From positions 1-64,000 of the forward strand of contig JAITVV010000089.1 in assembly GCA_031285625.1 (NCBI GenBank): a DNA stretch of 64,000 nt, in the 5' to 3' direction. Shown in pieces: positions 1 to 7,626 of this stretch. The notes under the pieces are model-generated. The model saw nothing but the letters and a program-made list of their open reading frames with translations, searched no databases and was not told the origin of the DNA. Both the position numbers and the translations under genes were made by a program. Position 1 is the first letter of the stretch, and each line of letters opens with the position of its first letter. This DNA comes from Prevotella sp. (GTDB taxonomy: Bacteria > Bacteroidota > Bacteroidia > Bacteroidales > Dysgonomonadaceae).

Positions 1-105
1 TACATTCCAAATATTTTATCGAAATAATTTAACCGACTTTTTTATAAAACAACAACAAATACAACTAAACTCCTTATTTAAAACACATTGGAAAATATCA
101 GAAAT
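1..105. other. left-edge intergenic sequence
   Basis: A/T-rich sequence downstream of pldA. On the plus strand, frame 1 is open from the edge to a TAA at 25-27, so bases 1-27 could be the last eight codons of a gene entering from the left, but this is far too short to identify. No hairpin or promoter was recognised. Confidence 0.3.
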
Positions 106-1050
106 TTAATATAAACTGATAAAACTTGGCTTTATCACTATGCCAAGGCGTAAACGTTGGCGATACTGTTTATAATCTAACATGGATTCTCCATAGCCAT
201 TATAGTACTCAAGGAAGAGATATTGATTATCATCATTGAACAGACGAATGGAAAAGTTTGCTATAATGTTTGCATTAAGATTGACTCCTCCCCTTTTTGT
301 AATCAGAAGTCCTGCATTATATTTCTTCTTCGGGCTGGAATAATCCATTCCGATAAGCCCCCAGCCGGAATATCTTACTATATCTTTATTATTACCACCA
401 TCAACTAAAGGGATCCAAGCTTTGGTATGAAAAGTCCAACGGTCGTTAAATGCAAGATAAGCTCCAAATGATATTTTATTCCAACTTCTGGAATCTTCCC
501 CATCCTTACCATTCGATTCATGTTCGAACTGGAAAGAAATTGTTCCCAGAAATCTGTTATCTCTGACAAGCGCACGCCCCAAACCTAACGTAGGATTAAA
601 GTTAAGATCGCGGAAAGGAAATGATTCCTGAAAAACATTCCAAAATGCTTTTTGAGTATAAGTCAGAAAGAAATATGTCTTGAAAGGCAATGTACTGTTT
701 GTGAGCCGATGACGAATACTTACCTGAAATTTAGCATCGGAATTCATATCTGTAGGTTTTTCAAACAAATTAGTACCTACAATAAAATAATTATCCTTGT
801 AGATGCCAAAAGAAGGCAAAGCATCGAATTTGTTAATTATGCTGTCAGCATTGCTAAGCTGCCTGGATGAACCAAACAAAGAACCCACAATAACATCGGT
901 CTGATGTGATATAAATTGCCCTATATTTTTTGTAGATGTAGAATCAACCTTATTTTCTGCCGGAATTGTGTCTTGTATAGGCTCGTTTTGTGAATATGAA
1001 CTTTGTATAACAACCAGACATAATATAAGGGAGGTCAATAGCTTCCTCAT
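106..1050 (-). CDS. pldA: outer membrane phospholipase A (OMPLA)
   Basis: Outer-membrane beta-barrel enzyme that removes acyl chains from phospholipids that have reached the outer leaflet. A signal peptide ends near residue 20 (SYSQ). The family signature is intact: HES at residues 177-179 followed by SRSWN, giving catalytic His177, Ser179 and Asn191 with the Ser-to-Asn spacing of the E. coli enzyme. The 314 residues end in amphipathic strands and an aromatic final residue, as expected of a barrel. It is the last gene of a probable operon with the YkgJ-family gene 15 bases upstream. In E. coli OMPLA works as a Ca-dependent dimer; dimerisation residues cannot be judged here. Confidence 0.93.
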   Translation of the reverse strand: MRKLLTSLILCLVVIQSSYSQNEPIQDTIPAENKVDSTSTKNIGQFISHQTDVIVGSLFGSSRQLSNADSIINKFDALPSFGIYKDNYFIVGTNLFEKPTDMNSDAKFQVSIRHRLTNSTLPFKTYFFLTYTQKAFWNVFQESFPFRDLNFNPTLGLGRALVRDNRFLGTISFQFEHESNGKDGEDSRSWNKISFGAYLAFNDRWTFHTKAWIPLVDGGNNKDIVRYSGWGLIGMDYSSPKKKYNAGLLITKRGGVNLNANIIANFSIRLFNDDNQYLFLEYYNGYGESMLDYKQYRQRLRLGIVIKPSFISLY

Positions 1051-1065
1051 ATATAAATTATAAAT

Positions 1066-1545
1066 TCATTTACTTATCAGCCCTGAAAGCACTTCATATG
1101 CAATAGGGCAAGTAGATGCATTTTTAACAGTTAATTTATATATTTGTTCAAAGTTCTTACGGTCGGTATGTGGATATTCGCGGCAAGCCTTAGGGCGCGA
1201 GTCATATATAGAACAATAATTATCGTCCATAAGAAAAGGGCAGGGCATAGATTTGAAAACATAATCGCCGTCTTCATCGATCCGCAAATATGTAGAAACA
1301 ACCTCAGAAGGTTTTATTCTCAAAGCCTTTGCCATGCGTTCGATATCCCTATCATAAATGGCAGGCCCTAATGATCTGCAACACTTAGCACAAGACAGAC
1401 AATCAATCTTTTCAGAAACCTCTTCATGCAACAAATGAACAACAGTATCCATCTTGGACAAACGTCTCTTATTCTTTTTGTAGTATTGTAAGAATTCCGG
1501 TTTTGCCTTTTCTGCTATCAGATGCAAATTTTCATACTGTTTCAT
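1066..1545 (-). CDS. YkgJ-family CxxCxxCC cysteine cluster protein
   Basis: Small cytoplasmic protein of the CxxCxxCC family, thought to chelate zinc or iron; biochemical function unknown. Residues 49-57 hold the CLSCAKCCR cluster, with further cysteines in MPCPFL, NYCSIY, KACREYP and near the C terminus, a spacing typical of the family. The first 14 bases of the gene overlap the end of the asparaginase gene, so the two are probably co-transcribed and may be translationally coupled. No signal peptide or membrane segment is visible. Confidence 0.85.
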   Translation of the reverse strand: MKQYENLHLIAEKAKPEFLQYYKKNKRRLSKMDTVVHLLHEEVSEKIDCLSCAKCCRSLGPAIYDRDIERMAKALRIKPSEVVSTYLRIDEDGDYVFKSMPCPFLMDDNYCSIYDSRPKACREYPHTDRKNFEQIYKLTVKNASTCPIAYEVLSGLISK

Positions 1546-2596
1546 TTATTCTATCTTCTAAGCGGGATATTTCTCCTATCAACGGCACTCTCATTCTTAT
1601 TTTTATATCTTCTTTGTCGTATTTATGTCCAATGAGAAACATCAACTTTGCTAAAGCAGCTTCGAAAGTAGAATCAAAACCACTAACTACACCGGCCCTT
1701 AATAACTCACGACCTGTCTCGTAAAGTTGCATGTTCACAAAACCTATTTCACACTGGGAAATATTAACGATAACAACCCCTCTTTTTACGGTTTCGCGAA
1801 CTAACTCAAGAAACCAGGGAGATAAAGGAGCATTTCCCGAACCATACGTTTCCAGAATAATAGCACGAATATTCTTCAAAGTAAAAATCGCTTCTACAGT
1901 CTGTTTATCAATACCGGGAAAAAGCTTAAGCGAAGCTATCCTATTATCAAGTCGATAATGAAATATTGTCTTCTTCTCATAATCAGGCTTAAATATAAGT
2001 TTACGATCATACCTTATCTGTATTCCTGATTTTCCCAAATTAGGATAATTATATGATTTAAAGGCATTAAAATTATCTGCATTTACCTTGGTTGCCCTAT
2101 TACCCCGGATTAGATCATTCTGAAAAAAGATGCAGACTTCAGGTACTATCGGGTTTCCCAGATTATCTTTATCCGCCGCAATTTCTAATGCAGTAATAAG
2201 ATTCTCTTTGGCATCTGTCCTCAACTTACCAATTGGTAGCTGCGCACCTGTAAGAACTACCGGCTTCTGAAGGTTCTCGAGCATAAAACTAAGAGCCGAG
2301 GCTGTGTAAGCCATTGTATCTGTTCCATGCAGAATAACAAAACCATCATATTTATTATAATTATCTTCTATAATATGAACTATCTTCTTCCAATGTTCCG
2401 GAGTAATCTCAGAGGAGTCAATCACCGGATCAAACACCAGATGGTCTACATGAAATTTGAAACGTTGCAACTCAGGTAAATGATTATTTAAATGTGCAAA
2501 ATCGAAGGGCTCAAGAGATCCGGTAACCGGATTTTCGACCATTCCGATTGTACCTCCCGTATAAAGCAACAAGATATGTGCATTAACATCAATCAT
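1532..2596 (-). CDS. ansA: type I (cytoplasmic) asparaginase
   Basis: Hydrolyses L-asparagine to aspartate and ammonia. The N-terminal LLYTGGTIGM motif carries the nucleophilic threonine and HGTDTM the second catalytic Thr/Asp pair; the C-terminal domain has the conserved YGSGNAP stretch. There is no signal peptide, so this is the cytosolic form. At 354 residues it is slightly longer than E. coli AnsA. It lies 45 bases downstream of the TatD-like gene and overlaps the following YkgJ-family gene. Homologous glutaminase/asparaginases cannot be excluded from sequence alone. Confidence 0.9.
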   Translation of the reverse strand: MIDVNAHILLLYTGGTIGMVENPVTGSLEPFDFAHLNNHLPELQRFKFHVDHLVFDPVIDSSEITPEHWKKIVHIIEDNYNKYDGFVILHGTDTMAYTASALSFMLENLQKPVVLTGAQLPIGKLRTDAKENLITALEIAADKDNLGNPIVPEVCIFFQNDLIRGNRATKVNADNFNAFKSYNYPNLGKSGIQIRYDRKLIFKPDYEKKTIFHYRLDNRIASLKLFPGIDKQTVEAIFTLKNIRAIILETYGSGNAPLSPWFLELVRETVKRGVVIVNISQCEIGFVNMQLYETGRELLRAGVVSGFDSTFEAALAKLMFLIGHKYDKEDIKIRMRVPLIGEISRLEDRINETV

Positions 2597-2641
2597 AATT
2601 CACCTAATAACTTTTACAACCTTAAAATATATTTTTGTCAC

Positions 2642-3289
2642 TTATCTAAATGTAATCTCAACATTTCGAGCCACTAATGTAGCAAAATGATTTTTATCAA
2701 CCCCTATATCACGAGAAATATTTTCATATACTTTACAAATAGTCAAATCAGACATATCAGTTTCACAGAAAATATTTTCCATCGGGATATGCTTTAATGA
2801 ATCAACATTGAACTTCTCTCCCAAAGAAAATTTGAATCCGATTTTACCCAACTGTTGAGTCTGTTCGGGATTTCCTCTATACCCATGAATAATCCATGGA
2901 ATACTATATTTGTTATATTCTTTATATAAAGCGATTAACTCTCCCCATGCTCTCACACAATGTATGATAAGAGGCTTCCCCTTCTGTGTAGCCAACTCTA
3001 TTTGCTGCCTGAATACTTTAATTTGAACACTTAACTCCGGGCCTTTAAGTTTATCTAATCCTACCTCCCCAACGGCAACAACATTTGGCTCGGAAAGTAT
3101 CTTTATCATCTGCTCCATATTAGCATCTATCGCATTCCATGGATGGATACCACACGAAAACCAACTATCGGGAAACAAACTTTTCCGGGCATAGAAATCT
3201 TCCGGATATGTATTGAGAATACATTTCACCTGATAGTCCGCTGCCTGGGCAGCATCGAATTTATGTGTATGGATATTATACAGATACAT
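2642..3289 (-). CDS. TatD family metal-dependent hydrolase
   Basis: TIM-barrel hydrolase of the TatD family, whose members are DNases or exonucleases with two bound metals. The metal ligands are recognisable in order: NIHTHKFD (HxH) at the N terminus, VGEVGLDK, LIIHCVRAW, WIIHGYRGN and the CETDMS aspartate. At 215 residues it is shorter than the usual 255-265, missing mainly loops and C-terminal helices. It appears to head the operon tatD-like - ansA - ykgJ-like - pldA. The exact substrate is not evident. Confidence 0.85.
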   Translation of the reverse strand: MYLYNIHTHKFDAAQAADYQVKCILNTYPEDFYARKSLFPDSWFSCGIHPWNAIDANMEQMIKILSEPNVVAVGEVGLDKLKGPELSVQIKVFRQQIELATQKGKPLIIHCVRAWGELIALYKEYNKYSIPWIIHGYRGNPEQTQQLGKIGFKFSLGEKFNVDSLKHIPMENIFCETDMSDLTICKVYENISRDIGVDKNHFATLVARNVEITFR

Positions 3290-3304
3290 AATCCAAAATA
3301 AAAA

Positions 3305-3338
3305 ACGAGATAATCTTCTGTTCAGAAAAAAATCTCGT
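3305..3338 (-). terminator. Rho-independent terminator after folE
   Basis: Inverted repeat ACGAGAT (3305-3311) / ATCTCGT (3332-3338). Read on the minus strand the stem is followed by TTTTTTATTTT, as expected for the end of the DUF1599-to-folE operon. Confidence 0.75.
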
Positions 3339-3360
3339 AGCTGTTTAATGCTATATCATC

Positions 3361-3924
3361 TTATCTGATAAGATTAATAAATTCTTCGCGCGTTTTAGCC
3401 TGATTGAACACCCCTGTAAAATCAGAAGTGGTAGTGGTTGAATTCTGCTTTTGCACCCCCCGCATTTGCATACACATATGCTGAGCCTCGATCACAACCA
3501 TCACACCTAAAGGGTTCAGCGTGGTCTGGATACACTCCTTTATTTGTAATGTCATTCGCTCCTGAACTTGCAGCCTGCGCGAGAATACATCGACAACACG
3601 GGCGATTTTACTCAACCCTGTTATATGTCCGTTAGGAATATATGCAACATGGGCTTTCCCCCAAAATGGGAGCATATGGTGCTCACACAAAGAGTAAAAG
3701 TCAATATCTTTGACTATTACCATTTGCCTGTAATCCTCTTTAAATAACGCTTTTTTTAAAATTTCTTCAGGATTTTCATCATATCCTTTAGTCAGAAACT
3801 TCATAGCTTTAGCAACTCTCTGTGGAGTAGACAGTAGTCCTTCGCGTCCGGCATCTTCTCCAAGGAGCGATATGATACCTTTGTAATGCTCGGCCAGTAA
3901 GTCCACTTTGTTTTCCTCTTGCAT
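3361..3924 (-). CDS. folE: GTP cyclohydrolase I
   Basis: Converts GTP to 7,8-dihydroneopterin triphosphate, the first step of folate (pterin) synthesis. Zinc ligands Cys80 and His83 sit in [10 protein letters not shown], and Cys151 in QHMCMQMRG; the family stretch [10 protein letters not shown] follows. The length of 187 residues is normal for the homodecameric enzyme. It is the last gene of the DUF1599 - DoxX-like - tpiA - SPOR - folE operon and is followed by a terminator. A short folK is also present in this window at 27.2 kb, unlinked. Confidence 0.96.
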   Translation of the reverse strand: MQEENKVDLLAEHYKGIISLLGEDAGREGLLSTPQRVAKAMKFLTKGYDENPEEILKKALFKEDYRQMVIVKDIDFYSLCEHHMLPFWGKAHVAYIPNGHITGLSKIARVVDVFSRRLQVQERMTLQIKECIQTTLNPLGVMVVIEAQHMCMQMRGVQKQNSTTTTSDFTGVFNQAKTREEFINLIR

Positions 3925-3944
3925 TGTGAAGATAATTTAGTTCC

Positions 3945-4445
3945 CTATCGTTTTACCACTTCGGAAACGACTGTCATCTCACGTCCGAATGAAGGGAATG
4001 ATTTTCTCATATCCTGAAGCATATCTTCTGCTTCTTCCTTCGTGCGGAAACTCCCGACACGTAATCTCCAAAACGGAGACTGGAAAGATACAGATGTTCT
4101 CATTTCAGGATATACTTTTTTTATCTGGGCTTGTTTCGACTCAGCCTCTCTTTTAGATTGTTGCTGATTGTTGCCCATGAAAACCTGAATTTTATATTCT
4201 CTTACCCTAGTTCCGGGAGGCACATTACCAAATGCATGAGAATCCGAGTCGCCTGCAGAATCCGTTGCATCTTCATTGTAAACAGCAATCTTTCCCTGCA
4301 GAATATCATCTTGCATCACTTTCACATCCCCTTGTCCCCATTTAGATGAATTAATTTCGTCTATTATTGTTTTGTGATCACTCTGTGCTGATACACAAAT
4401 GGAGATCAGGGTGAGTATAAAGAAAATATAAATACTTTTTTTCAT
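3945..4445 (-). CDS. exported SPOR-domain protein
   Basis: A signal peptide of about 20 residues (ends SVSAQ) is followed by a short linker and a C-terminal SPOR domain (about residues 88-160), starting at REYKIQVFMG and containing the typical RLRVGSFRTKEEAE stretch. SPOR domains bind denuded glycan strands of septal peptidoglycan, so a periplasmic role near the division site is likely but not shown. It lies between tpiA and folE, in an arrangement common in Bacteroidales; the functional link to metabolism is unclear. Confidence 0.85.
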   Translation of the reverse strand: MKKSIYIFFILTLISICVSAQSDHKTIIDEINSSKWGQGDVKVMQDDILQGKIAVYNEDATDSAGDSDSHAFGNVPPGTRVREYKIQVFMGNNQQQSKREAESKQAQIKKVYPEMRTSVSFQSPFWRLRVGSFRTKEEAEDMLQDMRKSFPSFGREMTVVSEVVKR

Positions 4446-4507
4446 ATTGTATATTAAATATGTTGCGAGTATTCAGGTTGACTACCCGCAACATTACTTA
4501 TAATAGA

Positions 4508-5254
4508 TTAAAATCCTTCGATAACCGGAATGAATTTTTCAACATCCAGTGAAGCACCACCAATAAGACCTCCATCAATATCAGGGCATCCGAATAATTC
4601 TTTAGCATTACCACCATTAGCGCTACCGCCATAAAGAATAGAAGTATTGTCTGCTACTTCTTTTCCATACTTATCTGCAATTGTCTTACGAATAAATGCA
4701 TGCATTTCCTGAGCTTGAGCAGATGTTGCTGTAAGGCCTGTACCAATAGCCCACACCGGTTCGTAAGCGATAACTATTTTAGAGAAATCTTCAGCAGAAA
4801 GACCAAATAGAGCATCCACTGTTTGTTTTTTCACAACATCAAAATGTACATTTTTTTCTCTTTCCTCTTTTGTTTCGCCAATACAGAAGATAGGGCTCAA
4901 TCCGTTAGCTAAAGCTAAAAGAGTTTTCTCTTTCAGGATCGCATCTGTTTCTCCATAATAAGTACGACGTTCTGAGTGACCAAGAATTACATATTTTGCA
5001 CCAGTAGAAGCAACCATAGCAGCTGAAACTTCACCTGTATATGCCCCTGAAGCTTTGTCAGCACAGTTTTGAGCGGCAACACCTAATTTAGTTGATGAAG
5101 CTACACTTGCCAAATGAATAAAAGGAGTGCCGATAATTACATCACATTTCAATGTTTTACCAGCCAAAGCTGCTTCCAGTTCTTTAGCAAAAGTTACACC
5201 TTCTTGTAGGTTTTTGTTCATTTTCCAGTTTCCTGCAACAATATTCTTTCTCAT
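4508..5254 (-). CDS. tpiA: triosephosphate isomerase
   Basis: Interconverts dihydroxyacetone phosphate and glyceraldehyde 3-phosphate in glycolysis. All catalytic residues are present: Lys11 (NWKMN), His93 (LGHSERR) and Glu165 ([11 protein letters not shown]); the phosphate-binding [10 protein letters not shown] is near the C terminus. The 248 residues are normal. It sits 27 bases downstream of the DoxX/MauE-like gene in the same operon. Confidence 0.97.
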   Translation of the reverse strand: MRKNIVAGNWKMNKNLQEGVTFAKELEAALAGKTLKCDVIIGTPFIHLASVASSTKLGVAAQNCADKASGAYTGEVSAAMVASTGAKYVILGHSERRTYYGETDAILKEKTLLALANGLSPIFCIGETKEEREKNVHFDVVKKQTVDALFGLSAEDFSKIVIAYEPVWAIGTGLTATSAQAQEMHAFIRKTIADKYGKEVADNTSILYGGSANGGNAKELFGCPDIDGGLIGGASLDVEKFIPVIEGF

Positions 5255-5281
5255 GATTAAGTATTTATTATATAATTAATA

Positions 5282-6616
5282 TTATTCCTCTATTTGTTCG
5301 TTATCCCTAGCTGCTGCTTCCTTTCTCATCTTTCTGAAAAATAGAAAATCGAATCCTTTCAGAAGTAATAACGGAAAGAAAAATACGACACAAACACCAA
5401 TTAAATTCTTTTGATCCTCTTCCTTTGTATTTATCATTTGTCCATAAGGAAGATCTTCCAGAGGCTTGGTTAGGCTCTCTTCTCCGGGAACATCAATATC
5501 TGCCCATTTGTTGACTACAACACCGTTTTTTAACAGAATAAGTCCCGGATTAGAACGTATTACTGTTTTCAGCATACGCCCATCAGCTGCACAAAAATCA
5601 AAATTGATCGTATTATCTTTCGACCATTGCATTATTTCATCTGTAGCTGAAGCCGTCACACATAAAGACTCGTACCCATGGTCTTTCGCATAATTCTCTA
5701 CATCTTCGAAACCACTAAGATATGACATATCCATAGTTGTCAAAGAAGGAGTTATCATCAGAAAAACATAATTGGAATCCGATAATATCTCCTGGGTAAT
5801 ATCCAGTTGCGTTTCAACCTCTGTTTTTTCCGCATTGAATATAAGCTTATTAATCAAAAAATCATTTATAACAGGCTTCTCTCCCTCCTTGATTACTTTT
5901 GTATCCATACGGACAAATACCCAGGTACTATCTTCCCATGGATAATTATCTTCTGTAAATTCCTTTTCCACCCCATCTTTGGCATAAACCAGAAAAGACT
6001 TTTCTTCCCTGCCTTTTCCATCTTCTACGTTCATCAGTTCTGGGATATCCGAACCTATTTTATAAGGACGAAAATCGAAAAGCGGATCATAAAGATAGTT
6101 ACGAAACGCAAACAAGCCAATAAAAATAAAAATATAAAGGAAAGCTAACCAATAGGTTTTCCCTGTAAACAGGTTACTGATATGCTCACAATACCTGAAT
6201 ACAATAATAGAACATATCAATAAAACTATATTTTTATAAAATGTCTGCCAATTGGTAATAATCAGCGCATCGCCAAAGCATCCACAGTCATCCACAGGAT
6301 CAGCAATAGCAAGATACAGTGTCAGTATTGTCATGAAAATCATAACAACTAAAGTGAGTCGTGAATTCCATTTCCGATAGAGCCCAAACAGCATACATGC
6401 CCCCATCGCAAATTCGACAATACTCTGGAGGACTGATCCGGGCAACGATAAGAAGGATAAAGAAGACAGATTGAAGGCTGCAAAATAATCTTCGATCTTA
6501 TACGCTGTACCAAAAGGATCGACAGCCTTTACAAAACCTGAAAATATAAAAGTAACCCCCAGAATAATCCTGGAGATCTCTACCAATATCTTTATACCTA
6601 TATCCTTTTTACTCAT
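5282..6616 (-). CDS. DoxX/MauE-like membrane protein (BT_3928 type)
   Basis: N-terminal integral membrane region of four or so helices (about residues 10-185) of the DoxX/MauE type, with the characteristic DDCGCFGDA motif and the downstream W-TF-N signature seen in MauE-like proteins. A soluble region (about 195-400) resembles a thioredoxin fold in its strand order (LMITPSL, GLILLKNGVVV) but lacks any CxxC. A final helix near residues 405-425 anchors the C terminus. The protein is widespread in Bacteroidetes in exactly this position between a DUF1599 gene and tpiA. A role in membrane redox or disulfide chemistry is inferred from MauE/DoxX relatives, not shown. Confidence 0.8.
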   Translation of the reverse strand: MSKKDIGIKILVEISRIILGVTFIFSGFVKAVDPFGTAYKIEDYFAAFNLSSLSFLSLPGSVLQSIVEFAMGACMLFGLYRKWNSRLTLVVMIFMTILTLYLAIADPVDDCGCFGDALIITNWQTFYKNIVLLICSIIVFRYCEHISNLFTGKTYWLAFLYIFIFIGLFAFRNYLYDPLFDFRPYKIGSDIPELMNVEDGKGREEKSFLVYAKDGVEKEFTEDNYPWEDSTWVFVRMDTKVIKEGEKPVINDFLINKLIFNAEKTEVETQLDITQEILSDSNYVFLMITPSLTTMDMSYLSGFEDVENYAKDHGYESLCVTASATDEIMQWSKDNTINFDFCAADGRMLKTVIRSNPGLILLKNGVVVNKWADIDVPGEESLTKPLEDLPYGQMINTKEEDQKNLIGVCVVFFFPLLLLKGFDFLFFRKMRKEAAARDNEQIEE

Positions 6617-6623
6617 CCGGTAT

Positions 6624-7175
6624 TTAATCCTCTTTCTCAGGATATTCCAACTTGATCAAACCAAAGAGAGAGTAATTTATCATATCCATATAGTTGGCAT
6701 CGATACCCTCTGATACGATTGTTTTCCCTTTGTTTTCCTCTATTTGTTTTGTGCGATATATTTTCGTCAAAATGAGATCTGTATACGAGCTTATCCGCAT
6801 TGCACGCCATGCCTCATCATAATCATGATTCTTGGCATACATCAGCTCTTTGGTTTCAGTTATATGCTTATCATACAATGACAAAGCTTCTTCTTCCGAG
6901 ATATCAATGCTATCAACAAAGCCTAATTCCAACTGAATCAGCCCAATAACGCCATAATTTACAATACCTATAAATTCAGGGGTAATACCTTCATCAATAA
7001 GGCTCACTCCTTTTTCTTCAATGCTTCTTATACGTTTTGCCTTGATTAATATCTGGTCAGTAACTGACTGTGGACGAAGAATACGCCACGATGCGCCATA
7101 GTCTTTTAACTTCTTAGCAAAAAGGGTACGGCATATTGCTATTACATGTTCAAATTGCTGTTTCGTATCGGCCAT
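6624..7175 (-). CDS. DUF1599 protein, two tandem repeats
   Basis: A 183-residue protein made of two copies of the same about 75-residue unit. Unit 1 has KDYGASWRILR, ILIKAKRI and INEG/IDEGITPEF followed by NYGVIGLIQLE; unit 2 has HDYDEAWRAMR, LTKIYRT and SEGIDANYMDMINYSLFGLIKLE. DUF1599 is described as a nucleotide-modification-associated domain from comparative genomics; the reaction is unknown. It is the first gene of the operon leading to folE, with a TACCTTTG promoter box 26 bases upstream of the start. Confidence 0.85.
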   Translation of the reverse strand: MADTKQQFEHVIAICRTLFAKKLKDYGASWRILRPQSVTDQILIKAKRIRSIEEKGVSLIDEGITPEFIGIVNYGVIGLIQLELGFVDSIDISEEEALSLYDKHITETKELMYAKNHDYDEAWRAMRISSYTDLILTKIYRTKQIEENKGKTIVSEGIDANYMDMINYSLFGLIKLEYPEKED

Positions 7176-7200
7176 GTGAATATCTCTATTTTTCAGCCAA

Positions 7201-7208
7201 CAAAGGTA
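7201..7208 (-). promoter_or_regulatory. -7 box of the DUF1599-folE operon promoter
   Basis: TACCTTTG on the minus strand, matching the Bacteroidota -7 consensus TAnnTTTG, 26 bases upstream of the ATG. No clear -33 TTTG at the expected spacing was found. Confidence 0.6.
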
Positions 7209-7385
7209 TGAAAAATAGTTTAATGTCGGGATTTATAACAAGTCAATAATAAGGGCTTTCACTTTTTATAAGTTTTGGCTACGAATTTCTCCTTTTCATT
7301 CCTCTGGGTATTTATTATATATAAGGTTCAAAAAAAGTAACAACTACCAAAAATTACAAATAGCTAATAGAAAGGAACTTACATC

Positions 7386-7438
7386 AAAAAGGTGACAAAA
7401 GTAACACTTTTTATACTGTTTCTTTAGCTGTTACTTTT
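7386..7438. repeat. dispersed intergenic repeat, copy A
   Basis: Contains AAAAGGTGACAAAAGTAACA at 7387-7406, identical over 20 bases to the reverse complement of 25927-25946, followed 22 bases later by the inverted TGTTACTTTT (7429-7438). The two arms could pair over 10 bases. Confidence 0.7.
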
Positions 7439-7626
7439 CCTTCTATTCTGAAAAATCAAAGATCTCTTTATATAAGACAATTTTGAGCATTAAACACCTG
7501 CCTTATTTACAAATAATGCAATTCAAATTAGCACTTTATGGAGGGAAATTACCTATAAGTTAATTTTTATTCTTAAAATTGTCATCTCAATATACAAAAC
7601 CTTAACATTCAGATTTATTTAAAGCA

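Larger units (their letters stand above)
7176..7626. other. 450-base divergent intergenic region with repeated AAAAGTAACA motifs
   Basis: Lies between the divergently transcribed DUF1599 operon and the Hcp-metallopeptidase gene. It holds the operon promoter at 7201-7208 and three copies of AAAAGTAACA: direct at 7333-7342 and 7397-7406, inverted (TGTTACTTTT) at 7429-7438. No open reading frame of useful length, RNA gene or insertion sequence was seen. No TAnnTTTG box was found for the plus-strand gene. Confidence 0.6.

Noticed and set aside
1-27. Plus-strand eight-codon open end at the left edge
   Set aside because: Could be the tail of a gene, but eight codons carry no identifying signal.
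5282-6616. Protein as a genuine thioredoxin
   Set aside because: There is no CxxC in the soluble part.
7386-7438. Repeat copies A-C as insertion-sequence or MITE ends
   Set aside because: No transposase, no consistent terminal inverted repeats and no target duplication were seen; kept as an unexplained repeat.
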